Part shown: positions 46,169 to 56,551 of the stretch, piece after piece
Layout of the letters: every line of letters begins with the position of its first letter
Numbering within the stretch: the first letter of the stretch is position 1
Position numbers and translations under genes: made by a program
The notes under the pieces: model-generated
What the model was told of the DNA's origin: nothing
Database searches by the model: none
Seen by the model: only the letters and a program-made list of their open reading frames with translations
Assembly: GCA_029339195.1 (NCBI GenBank)
Contig: JAPTJF010000104.1
Coordinates: 1 to 64,000, forward strand
Reading direction: 5' to 3'
Length of the DNA stretch: 64,000 bases
Source of the DNA: Micractinium sp. NFX-FRZ
Taxonomy: Eukaryota; Chlorophyta; Trebouxiophyceae; Chlorellales; Chlorellaceae

Positions 46169-49100
46169 TCACCAGTCGCCGCCGGGCATGGCAAAGCTGC
46201 TGGCAAAGTCGTGCACCTCCTGCTTCAGCTGCTGCACGTCCGCCCGGCTGGCGCCCTCTGCCGCCAGGTAGGCGCCAAACTCCTTGAGCTTGCCGGGGGC
46301 GGGGGTCTGCGCCTTGCAGTCCTGCGGGGCAAAAACAGTGCGGGCAGGGAATGCTATCGGACCGTTGGCCTCCCCGCCCATGTCCCTAGCGGACTGCCCC
46401 CTCACGCAATGCCACCAACCCGTCCGCCGCCCCACCCCACCTGCGCGATCTGCACGCCGCGGTGCAGGAAGTCGGCGACCCGCACAAAGTCGGCCTCCCG
46501 GAAGCCGCGCGTGGTGAGGGCGGGGGTGCCGATGCGGATGCCGCCAGGCACCACCGCCGACTGGTCGCCGGGCACGCTGTTCTTGTTCAGCGTGATGTGC
46601 GCCAGGTCCAGCACCTGCCAGTTCAGTTTAGAGGGGGAAGAGTGGGAGACGGCTGGTTAGAAGACGGGTCGCAGGAGTGCATGTAAGCAGGGACAGGTGG
46701 GTTGAAGTAGGCGGGCACGCTGTTGTTGCTCAACGTAATATGTGGGGCCTCCAGAGCGCCACGGCGAGCCTGCACCCCATGCCCTTGCGGCAAGGCCCCC
46801 TAAACCACCCGCTGCACGCACACGTCAGTCTCACCACGCACGCATGCCCGCAAGCACGCAGCCTCGCACCTGCTGCACGCGTGCGCCGTCAATGGCGTTG
46901 GGCTTGAGGTCCACCAGGATCAGGTGGTTGTCGGTGCCGCCGCTCACAATCTTGTAGCCCAACTCCGTCATGCTGCGGCAGGCAGGGGGGAGGCGGGCGT
47001 GTAAGGCAGGCGCAGGGCAAGGTGAGCAGAAAGGAGGGGCTGATGCAAATGTGTTCCACCGCCTGCCTGCCTGCCTGCGACCGCCCGGCGCAGCCCCGTG
47101 CCAGCTGGCCTTCACTTCTGATGCCTCTGGTTCATCCTCAACGCCCCACCCCCAGCTCTGTGGCAGTGTGGATCCCTTGCTCTTGCTCACCGTGCCGCCA
47201 GCGCGCGCGCGTTGGCCACCACCTGCTGCTGGTACTGCTTGAACTCCTGCAGGGGCGGGGGGCAGGCAGGTGGGCAGAGGCGGTGAGCATGTATGTAAGT
47301 TGGAAGCCTGTGAAAGAGGGGTTCACAGCACTTTGTGTGGGTGGCAGCATGCACGCCGCGCTCTCGCATCCACACAACACATGCCCCGCCCCGCCCCACC
47401 CATCAGCCCAGGAGGCACGAGGGGGACCTCGCCCGTCAGCGCTGGACGCAAGACGAAAGAGCCTCGCCCCCCGAAAGCAAGGCGGAGCCCCGCCCATCAG
47501 CCCTGGGGAAGCAAGGAGGATGAAGGAACCGATGAAGAAAGTTGAACCCACCCAGCCACCCACCCACCTGCGTGTTGGCCATCTTGAGTGCCACCGCCAG
47601 GCCGGAGATGGTGTGGTTGTGGGGGCCGCCCTGCAGGCCCGGGAACACCGCCTGGTTGATGTCCGACTCGTACTGCTTGCGGTAGAAGATCAGGCCTGCA
47701 GCGGGGAGAGGCAGGAGGGGAGGCGGCAGCAAACAGAATGAGGAGGGACAGGGTGGGAGGGTGGGCTGGGGGAGTGGGGAAGAAGGGGTGCAGAGCTCCT
47801 GCGACCACCCTGGCGAGGTGGTGCCCTTCAATGCAGACAGTGCCCACACGGCCCTGTCCACGCCATCCCAGCTACAGAGCAAGCCCTGCCCCCCCAGCCG
47901 CGCCGTGCCCACGCCATCCTGCCTGCACCGCCCCTCTGCCCTCCCTCCCTCCCTCCCCCGCCCGCCCCGCCCCCCACACCTCCGCGCGGCCCGCGCAGCG
48001 ACTTGTGGGTGGTGGTGGTCACGATGTCGGAGTGGGGGAAGGGGGAGGCGACGACGCCGGCGGAGACAAGGCCGGAGATGTGTGCCATGTCAGACATGAG
48101 GTAGGCGCCGACCTTGTCGGCGATGGCGCGCATGCGGGGGTAGTCAAAGTCGCGGGAGTAAGCGGAGGCCCCGGCGATGAGGAGGCGGGGGCGGAAGAGG
48201 GTGGCCTGCGGGGCGGGGTGGGGTGGGTGGAAAGGAAGAGGGGTGGGTGAGCGGGTGGGGGTTGGGCTGGGCGGCAGATGAGTGTGGGCAGGCACGCCTG
48301 AGGTGAGGCGAGGGCGGAGGGAACAGGGTTCCAAGCTTTAAGATGCACAGTCTGCTCCCCATGCCACCTAGGCTGCAGGCTCACCGTCTTCTCAAGCATG
48401 TCGTAGTCCACGGTGCCGGTGGACTCGTCCAGGCGGTAGGGCATCGACTCAAAGTAGACCGAGGTGGCGGAGACGCGGCGCTTGGGGGTCATGAAGCCGT
48501 GGGTCAGGTGGCCGCCTGCGGGGGAGGAAGTCCGGGTGGGGGAGGGGGGGCGGGTGAGTTGGGGTCAGGCGGGTTGCGCAGGACGGTGAACAAACGTCCA
48601 GGCCCATGACGTGGACGTGCCTTGGGGGATGGACTGGGACCGTCTTCACCTTGTGTCTAAAAGCCCTACAAAATCGGAGGTTGATACCGCCCCATCTGAC
48701 CGCCAGTCTGTCTGTGCAAGCAGGAAGCCGGCCTGCGGCAGGTCCAGTCTCATGATGCAGCCGTGCCTGAAAAACACCCCTGCTTTGGAGTTCCCAGACT
48801 TTACCCATCCAGGCAACCCGCTGTGTGCAAGAAAGAAGAAAAGGCCCACCGTGGGGCAGGTCCAGGCCCATGATGCGGTCCCGAGGTAGGGTTCTCTGTA
48901 AAGCAGGAAAAACACCGCCTAGAGTTCCCAGACTCTACCCATCCAGGCAACCCACTATGCACAAAACAGGAGGAAGTAGTGACGGGGTTCCTCACCGTGG
49001 GGCAGGTCCAGGCCCATGATGCGGTCGTGCGGGTTGAGCAGCGCGGTGTACACCTCAAAGTTGGCGGGGGAGCCGGAGAGGGGCTGCACGTTGACGCCCC

Positions 49101-50484
49101 ACTCCTCGGGGTCCAGGCCAAACGCCTCCAGGGCGCGCTTCTGCAGCAAGGGGAGAGCAGGAAAAGGTGCGGCTGAAAGGTAGTTCAAGGAGAAACTGGA
49201 AAGGTAGCTCAAAATTTTGGGCTAAAAAGCCCAAGCCGCACATTCCTGGGGGTCCAGCCCAGACGCCTCCAGGGCGCTCTGCTGCCGCACGGGGAATCAG
49301 ATGGCAGCAACGCTTTGCTTGCTGCGCCTGGCCAATCTGCTCGGCTGCCTTCCCCCGCGGGGCTGGAATGGCGGGGGAGCAAAGCATGCCACAGCACTCC
49401 TCTCGGAAGCAGCTGGCGCAGGCGGTGCGCCTGGCCTATGAGCTTGTTGCCTCCTCGGCAATGAGCAGCAGCACCAGGCAAGCCCGCCACAGAAGTCCCC
49501 CACAAGAGACACCCCACAGGAGGAGGTACAGCTGCCCACAGCCCAGAGGAGAGTACCCACAGGGGGCCAAGCAGCAGGCCACCACCCCCACCGCACCTGG
49601 CACAGGCGCTCGGCCTGGTCGATGAATTCGTTGCCGCCGTAGTAGCGGGCCCCCGGCAGCCCCTCGCTGTACTTGTTGGTCATGCAGGAGCCGACAGCGG
49701 TCATGACGGCGCGGGAGGTGAAGTTCTCGCTGGCAATCAGCTCCAGCCCGGTCACCTGCGGCGGCCAGCGCGTGCAGGGTTGGTTGACGTGTGCAGCAAT
49801 GCGGTGGGGATGCAACAAGCAAGTATGGAGGGGTTCCTTGCTGGCCCTTGAGCCCCAGCCTGGTGAGCGGCGTGGGCGGAATGAGCAAAGGAAGGTTGGC
49901 AAGGGTGAGGCAAACTCCTCACTGGCGGTCGGTTCGGCCTCTGCCTCACCGCCACCCAAATCACTTGCTGCTAACGCCTCACATGACCACATGCACGTGT
50001 AAGCGTACAGCACCCTCCGTCCAAGACAGGCAGCACAGCAGCAGGCGAAGCGGAGCACAACAAGCCCGTCTTGCCCTCTCTAATCAGGTGCCGAGGGCAA
50101 GACGGGCACCCAGCCGCCCAGCTCCCCACCTGGCGCTCCTTCTCGTTGCGGATGATGGAGGCCAGCTCAGGGTCCACCTCATCCAGGGGGCCATCGTGCT
50201 GGAACATCCTGGGCGCTGCTGAGGGCAGGGTGGCAACGAAGCGAGAATGAGCAGCGCCAACAGCTCCGAGAGCGGCGGAGGCGGCGAGAATGGCGGCGCC
50301 AGCATGCATGGCCGCTAAGCGGGCCGCACGGCCGCTGGAACGCACCAGAAGGGGGAGCGGCCAGGGTTGCTGCGCAGCGCAGGGGGCCACGGGCTGCCCG
50401 GGGGCGGGCCTGGTGGCCGGCGGCGCTGTGCAGGCGCTGCCCAGCGAAGCTGGAGGCCGTCAGGTGCATGGAAGCAGCCGCCAT
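46169..50484 (-). CDS. SHM: Serine hydroxymethyltransferase, probably plastidial
   Basis: PLP enzyme interconverting serine and glycine with tetrahydrofolate one-carbon units. Body exons: 50130 upward (exon 1), 49597-49755, 48996-49140, 48385-48515, 47980-48205, 47568-47695, 47191-47246, 46870-46972, 46441-46614 and 46169-46321. They splice in phase to 424 residues after exon 1. Diagnostic segments are [94 protein letters not shown] and [14 protein letters not shown] (TTTTHK holds the PLP lysine). The chain ends [11 protein letters not shown] with TGA. A transit-like peptide starts at the ATG near 50484 ([20 protein letters not shown]), but its frame does not run directly into the catalytic frame; see findings. 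The next in-frame Met is near 50309. Several introns carry tandem exon-edge copies. Confidence 0.95.
48723..49036. repeat. Three tandem copies of an exon-intron junction in SHMT
   Basis: The donor-side end of the exon encoding [14 protein letters not shown] and adjoining intron, real at about 48996-49036, is repeated at about 48847-48885 and, more decayed, at about 48730-48765. Intervening intron sequence (AGTTCCCAGACTxTACCCAT) is repeated too, so the unit is about 125-146 bases. Confidence 0.92.
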
Positions 50485-51387
50485 CGTGTGATAGGCTCGG
50501 TTTGTATGGTGGCCGGTGGGCAGGCCGGTGGCTGCGCTGCGAGGTGATGAGCGGGAGAGGGTTTTTTAAGGGAGGGCTTACGCCACGCTCTTCTGACAGC
50601 AACAGCCAGACAGCAGAGGGTTGCAGGTGTGCCGGAGGCAGGGTTTCGAGCGCGAAACGTGACGCAGCATTGCGTGGCAGCGTGCCCCACGAAGAGGGCT
50701 TGCCAGGCATCAGCAAGCCTGCAGGTACTGGCATGGATGTCAAAAACGGTATGGTGCTCGCACGGATTGCGGCGAGAGCTCTGCACTGTGAGCCCGCCCT
50801 CCCCCGCCCACGCCGCCGGCACCGCCAGCTGCTCCGCGAGTGCAGACTCAGCCCCGAGCGTCAGCCGCACGAGCAGCAGGACTGACACGAATGAAGGAAG
50901 GTGTTTCTCGAATTCAGCTCCAGTAGCCAAAGAGCCCTGACGCAGCTGCCCTTGGGTGTGATGTCAACAGCTAGCGGCGCCTGCGCCCCGTGCTGCAGTC
51001 AATTTGAACCCAGAGAAGCCGCCCTAATTGCATGCCCCATCGTACATATCTGGATCTAGCTGGATACGAGCCCTTCATGAACGGATGCAGCTGGCCTGTT
51101 TGTCAGACCTCTCTGCGAGCTGAACTCATGCGCCCCCCCATCTGAGCAGAGCGTACAGTACAAGAGGTCTTGCAAGTTCGTGAGGACAGCTGTGCAGCGG
51201 TGGCAGGGTCAGGCACGGGCATGAAATAAGACATTGGGTCGGGCGGGGCGGGGTGCATTTACGGCCTGGCCCGCACAGGTCGGCTATAGTCGGGGCAGCG
51301 GGCCGAGTGCAATTCAAAACATCGCTGGCCCCCGCTGCCAGCATACGTGCGTCTGTTCATGTCAACAGTCGGTTGGCAAGCTCCCCC
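50485..51387. other. Spacer between NC2-alpha and SHMT
   Basis: Contains the NC2-alpha 3' UTR and the SHMT promoter. No gene or clear signal was found. ORFs on both strands look random. Confidence 0.4.
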
Positions 51388-53337
51388 TCAAGCATCATAG
51401 TCTTCCTCCTCTGCTTCTGCCCCCGGCATCGCCACCGCCGCTACCAGGAAGCCGGGTATGCTGACTGCCGGGGGGAGCGCATCGGCCGCTGCGGCCGCGC
51501 CATCCTCGCCGCCCTGCTGCTGCTGGCCCTGCTGCTCCTGCTGCTCCACTACCGCGGGCGCTGCTGCAACGCCCTCGCCCTGCGCCTGGCCGCCTGCTTC
51601 TTGCTGCTGCTCCACTGCCGCCGACTGCTGCTGCTGCTGCTGAAGGATTCCGGCAGGAAGGCTGGCAGCTCCCATGCTGCCGCCTGCTGCTGCCTGCTCC
51701 TCTGCACCCCCGGTGTCAACATCCATGGCAGCAGCCTGCTCCTGCTCGCCCTCAGCCGCCGCCGCCGCCTCCTCGTCTGCAGCATGGCAGCGGGAAGGCC
51801 AGCAGGGTTGAGTTGCAGGCTGGATGCCAACCGACCGTTAAGCAGATGTGAGGCTCTGCTGTCTGATTCAGGAGCGGCACACGTGCAGCAAAAGCGCCCT
51901 GCCCGCGAGCATTGCCATGGGCCGCCACACACCCGGTCAAGCAACAGGTTTATCAAGCACAGGTACACCACCCCGCCGCACCTGTGCTGCCGCCCTTCCG
52001 GCCTCGGCCCCGCCCGCCCCGCCCGCCGCGTCCGCCCCTGCCACGCCCGCTCCTGCCCCGGACCTTGGGCGTCCCCGACTCGTCGTTCTCACTCTTGGAG
52101 CTGCAGGGGCAGGGAGATGCAGGGCAGCGCAGGAGGCGTGGGCAGGCAAGGCAGGCACACGGGGCACGGCAGGGTGGGGTTGCACTCGGACTCTACCTCG
52201 GCCCAGCTAAAGCTGTTGAACCTGCAGGGCAGGCAGGGACGCAACCAGAGGCGTGGGCAGGCAGGAACAAGGCAAAGGCGTTGAATTTTTAAGGCCATCA
52301 GTGCTGGCCGGAGGGCCAGCCGCCCTCACTCAGCGCTGCTGCCTCTGCTTGGACGTGGCACTGCCGCTTCACCATGCGCATATGCCGCTGATGCATGTAC
52401 TGTACACGGGCACGCACTCCGCTCCCACTCACCGCTGCCGCTTCTGCTTGGGCTTGGAGCCCTCGGCGCCGGCGGGCGGCAGGTCAGGAACCGCCGCCAC
52501 AGCGTCCTTCAGGAAATCGAGCAGCACCTCTCCCTCAATGTGCGCCTTGCTGCATATGGCATGTGGATGGAAGGAAGGGCGGGTCGGTTGCGGTCGTGCA
52601 TTTAGCGTGAGACTGCAGCATCACGACATGCAGCGCAGTCCGGCAGCACAGCCCTCTCTCTACATGGGAGCCTCGCTGCATGAGCAGGGTGACTTGGCAC
52701 ACGCGTGTCCAGTGCGGTGTTGCGTGAAATTTAGGGAGCCCCAGAAGAACACAGCTGCCAGGCATAGAGGCAAGGCTGTGCTGACCAGGCACAGCGAGCG
52801 CACAGCGTGGCACAGCACTCACATGTGGGAGGCTGTCAGCAGGCGGGCGCCCCTGCCCTCGGCAATCGTCGCCGCCCCCTCCACCATGCTCTGCAGGAAT
52901 ATTTCCATCGCCTTGGCTGCAGGGTGGGAGGGCAGGCAGGCAGGCAGAGGATGCAGTGTGAAGGCGACAGGAGAGAGAGTGAGGCGCTAACGCTGGCGCT
53001 TGGTCCATGTGGGTGCCAGCAGGCGAGGGCGGGGCACTGAGCACTGCCGGTGACCGCTGCTGTGGTCGCAGCCTGCAGCAGCTGCTGAAAATGCACGAGA
53101 CAAGGCCCAGCATTCGTTCTGCCGGTCACGCAGGCTCTCACATCACATCCCCCAGTCGGCCATCACATCCCATCCCCCGCAGTTCGGCAAACGCCCAGTG
53201 CTGGTGCCAGGCTCACCGATCAGCACCGGCGACGCCTTGGCCACCTTGCCCACATCCTCATCCGACTGCATCATCCGCTTGATGCGTGCCTGCATGTTGG
53301 CACTGGCCTTGATGCTGCCACTGCCCTTGGCCGCCAT
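51388..53337 (-). CDS. DRAP1: NC2-alpha / DRAP1, histone-fold transcription corepressor
   Basis: Alpha subunit of negative cofactor 2, which binds TBP-DNA with the NC2-beta (Dr1) partner in the nucleus. Exons 53217-53337, 52823-52916, 52433-52549, about 52186-52221, 51982-52097 and 51388-51776 total about 290 residues. The histone fold is clear: ASANMQARIKRMMQSDEDVG, VAKASPVLIAKAMEIFLQSM, GRGARLLTASHIKAHIEGEV and LLDFLKDAVAAVPDLP. The N-terminal basic segment found in animal homologues is short here. Downstream come KPKQKRQRFNSFSWAE, an acidic Ser-rich linker, an RGG/GRG-rich basic box (VRGRSGRGRGGRGG) and a Gln/Ala-rich tail ending EEEDYDA with TGA. The donor of the small FNSFSWAE exon is uncertain; GTGCAA near 52185 keeps the frame, GTAGAG at 52196 does not. 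Confidence 0.93.
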
Positions 53338-54094
53338 GGTGCCTGCGCTCGAACGTCGCCGCCACTGCTGCCGACGTCCCGCCCGCCGGTGCAGCGCGCC
53401 CTTCACAAAGTGGTGCCGCCCTTGCCGCCAATTTAGAGGTGCAATGCGCTGCGCCTTCAGCGTGTGGCTGGGCTCGCTTGCTTGCTTGGCAAGAGTGTTT
53501 GATTGTTTGTTCGGGAGCAGCGGGTGCCGCCCAATGTGCCTGTACCTGCTCCGGTAGCGCCTGCACTCGTGCTAGGGGGCTGGGGGAACCCGCTCGCGCG
53601 GGAGCGAGGAAGAAAACACCTCGCTGAGGTGGACGTAGTTTGCCACCCTGCTTCATGGGCGTTCTGCCCTGAATTAATCAGAACATCAATTTAAACTAGT
53701 CTCTGAGGGTCCGACAGTAGGGAGGCCAGCGTAAAGCCTGCCCATTCTTGGAGGCTCGGAAGGTCGCGCTCTCGCGCACCAGACCCGGCGTCAGCAAACA
53801 GGGTGCATCTTGATCAGAATTCAGCGGGCAAGCCGAAGACAGCTTCCGTGAGAGGCAAGTGCGGCGGCACGCACACAGCACCGCCGCCGCCCAAGCCGGC
53901 TGTCCCCGCCCCGTTGTGGCCGGCACGAGCAGGCCCTGCAGCGCAAGGCGCGCTGGATTCAGCACCAGGCTCAGGCGCCAGCGTGTGGTGCGCGACGGCC
54001 CTGCTGGAGCTCTCCCGCAGCAGCTAGGTGCCTGCTGGCCTGGGCGTGCGCCTGGCGTGAGCGGGCAGCGGTGCCCCCGCCGCCCCCAGCAAGC
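53338..54094. promoter_or_regulatory. Divergent promoter region, NC2-alpha / ARL5
   Basis: The 757 bases between divergent start codons. An AT-richer segment lies around 53670-53700. No specific motif recognised. Confidence 0.45.
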
Positions 54095-56037
54095 ATGGGC
54101 AACTTCTTCAGCCAGCTCTGGCGCAGCTGGTTCCCCAACCGCGAGTACAAAATAGTCATGGGTGGGTGCACAGCTGTATGGATGATGCTCGTATCGCACT
54201 GGATGCCCCGCCTCTCCCCGCCTTCCCCTGACGCAACCACGGCTGCCCCGCTCATCGCCCCGCCCCCCCCTCCCTTGCCCCTCTCGCCAATGCCCTCACC
54301 CTGATCAGTGCACACACACGACACACACCAACCGACCTTGCCTCCCTCCTTGCCTGCTTATCTTCCTCGGTCCCTGTTCCAAACCTTCCTTACCTCATGC
54401 GGGCTCTTCCCCTGTTTCTTGGCTGCAGTGGGGCTGGGAAACGCGGGAGACGGCCCTGCCTTGCCACCCACATGATGCTCTCTTCCCCTGTCCTTGCGGT
54501 GGGGGTGGACAGCGCTGAAGGCAGCCCCGTTGGTGATGGTGATATTACGTATGCGGTGATACTCGCCTCTTTGTCCCGCCTGCAGTGGGGCTGGACAATG
54601 CGGGCAAGACGACCATCCTGTACCGCCTGCACCTGGGGGAGGCGGTCAAGACGGTGCCCACCATTGGCAGCAACGTGGAGCAGGTGATGGGGGTGGGAGG
54701 GTGCGCTGACAAGGGCATGCAGGTGGCAGAAGTGTACCATAGTTGGTGTTGGTGTGTTGCTACTTGGCCCCAATGCTGTTGTATCTTTAAAACACATATT
54801 TTTTTAGGGTTTTTACCTAAATTTGTGGTTTTAAGCAGACAGGAAGCTTCACAAGTGAGATGTGGGATCTGGCCAGTCGCACACATCTTCCACGTTCGCC
54901 TCATTGTCATGCTTCCTTCCTGTTCTGTTCCTCTTGCAGGTCAAGGTGGACAGCAACCTGACATTTGAGATATGGGACCTGGCGGGGCAGGCCAACCTGC
55001 GCCCCAGCTGGGCCGCCTACTACACCTCCACCCACGCAATCATCGTGGTGGCAGACTCTACCGACAGGCGGGTGGGGGGTGTGCGAGGAGTGTATTGGGG
55101 AGGGCTGAGGAGCTGGGGAGTGCTGGGGAACTAAAATTCACCCCCTGCCCTGTGCAGTACGTAACTCTGCCTGCTCGTTTCTGTCTCCCTCTTGCACCAC
55201 AGGGCGCGTGTGGGCATTCTGAAGCAGGAACTGTTCAAGCAGCTTGAGCACGAGCACCTGGCGGGGGCGTGCGTGCTCATCTATGCAAACAAGCAGGACT
55301 TGGTGAGGGAGGGGCCATTCCTGAGGGGCGCTGCATGGTGGTGCTGGGTGTGTGGGCTTGCCACTGGCTCTTATCTCTTGGGTTGCGTGCGTGGTGATCT
55401 ACACAGACAAGCGAGACCTGGTGAGGGGGCATTCCTGGGGCCCTTCCAGGCTGGATTGCTCAATCCACGGGCATGTGCCCTGTGTGGGAGGCTGGGACTG
55501 CAGCTGGTGCCGCCTTGCGCGCTGCCATCCCTTCTTTTGCGTCATGCCAGCCTGCCTCGGCCCCCCGCTGGCCACCCGCCTTCCCTGCAGAAAGGTGCCA
55601 TGACTGTGGCCGAGCTGTCTGAGAGCCTGGACCTGATCAGGTGTGTGGTAGTAAGATCAGATCCCTTGTAGATCGAACTCCATTTTGGCGCTGGTGGAGG
55701 GGGGCAGGCAGCGCCTGCTGGGCCCATCCTAGCGCCTGCTGGGCACCTGCTCTCTTGTGTGACACAGACATCGACCACCCTGCCTCCTCTCGCACCCGCC
55801 TTCAATCCCTCTGCAGCATCGCGACGCAACAACAGGCAGATCCAGGCGCCCCTCTGTGTCGACCACCCTGCGCCCCTCTTGCACCCGCCCCTGTTTACCT
55901 GTAGCATCAAGAGCCACAACTGGCACATCCAGGCGTCGTGCGCCATCACCGGGGACGGCCTGCTGGATGGGCTGAAGTGGGTGGCTGAGGAGCTGCGCCG
56001 AAAAGAGACGGCACCCGCAGTGGCACCGCAGACATGA
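54095..56037 (+). CDS. ARL5: ARF-like GTPase ARL5
   Basis: Small Golgi-associated GTPase of the ARF family, which by family knowledge recruits tethering factors at the trans-Golgi. Exons 54095-54161, 54586-54683, 54940-55067, 55203-55302, 55591-55640 and 55905-56037 give 191 residues. The N terminus [14 protein letters not shown] has the myristoylated Gly2 and amphipathic helix. G1 is GLDNAGKT, switch [14 protein letters not shown]3 WDLAGQ and G4 [13 protein letters not shown] switch I and [20 protein letters not shown] at the G5 region are ARL5 rather than ARF1 or ARL1 traits. The intron after 55067 appears to have a GC donor (ACAG|GCGGGT). Introns contain degraded copies of exon 2, 3, 4 and 6 edges. 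Stop TGA; TGTAA at 56350-56354. Confidence 0.95.
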
Positions 56038-56308
56038 CTTAGAGAGGGCGCCTCGGCTGGGCTGCCGTTCAGGCGCCGCACGCACGACCCCAAGGCGGCA
56101 CCCGCGGACTTCATTAGAGCCCTTTGGCCGCATGCGGTTGGCACGGTGGCTGCAGCATGCGTGCTCGTGCTAGACCTACACCACTTGAGTGTGCCAATTT
56201 TTTGACCGGTCACCGTACAACTGACTTTCCTCGCCTCCCCAACTCCGCCCTGCCCTGATGTTGACCCTCTGACCCACGCTCCTCTCTCGCTTGCTTGCTC
56301 TTTCTTTC

Positions 56309-56354
56309 TTACAGGCAAACAAATCAGATACATAATGCACATGCGCTTTTGTAA
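56309..56354. terminator. Crossing TGTAA signals of ARL5 and the tail-anchored protein gene
   Basis: TGTAA (plus) at 56350-56354 for ARL5, and TTACA at 56309-56313, which is TGTAA on the minus strand, for the gene ending at 56552. The signals are in crossing order, so the two 3' UTRs would overlap by about 60 bases or more. Confidence 0.5.
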
Positions 56355-56551
56355 CCATACTGCTGTAGAAACAGACTGTGAGCGTCTTGAGGTTAGGTTG
56401 CGTTCTGCGCTGGCACATCGGCATAGGGGATGAAGGGTGGGTGGGGTTGCGCATGGTCGGTCGAGGTCTGTGCATGGGGTGAACAGTCGAGTCACGGAGT
56501 TTCTAGGCCATCTGCCCTACTGTAGCCTACCAGAATGTTGTGTTGACATCA

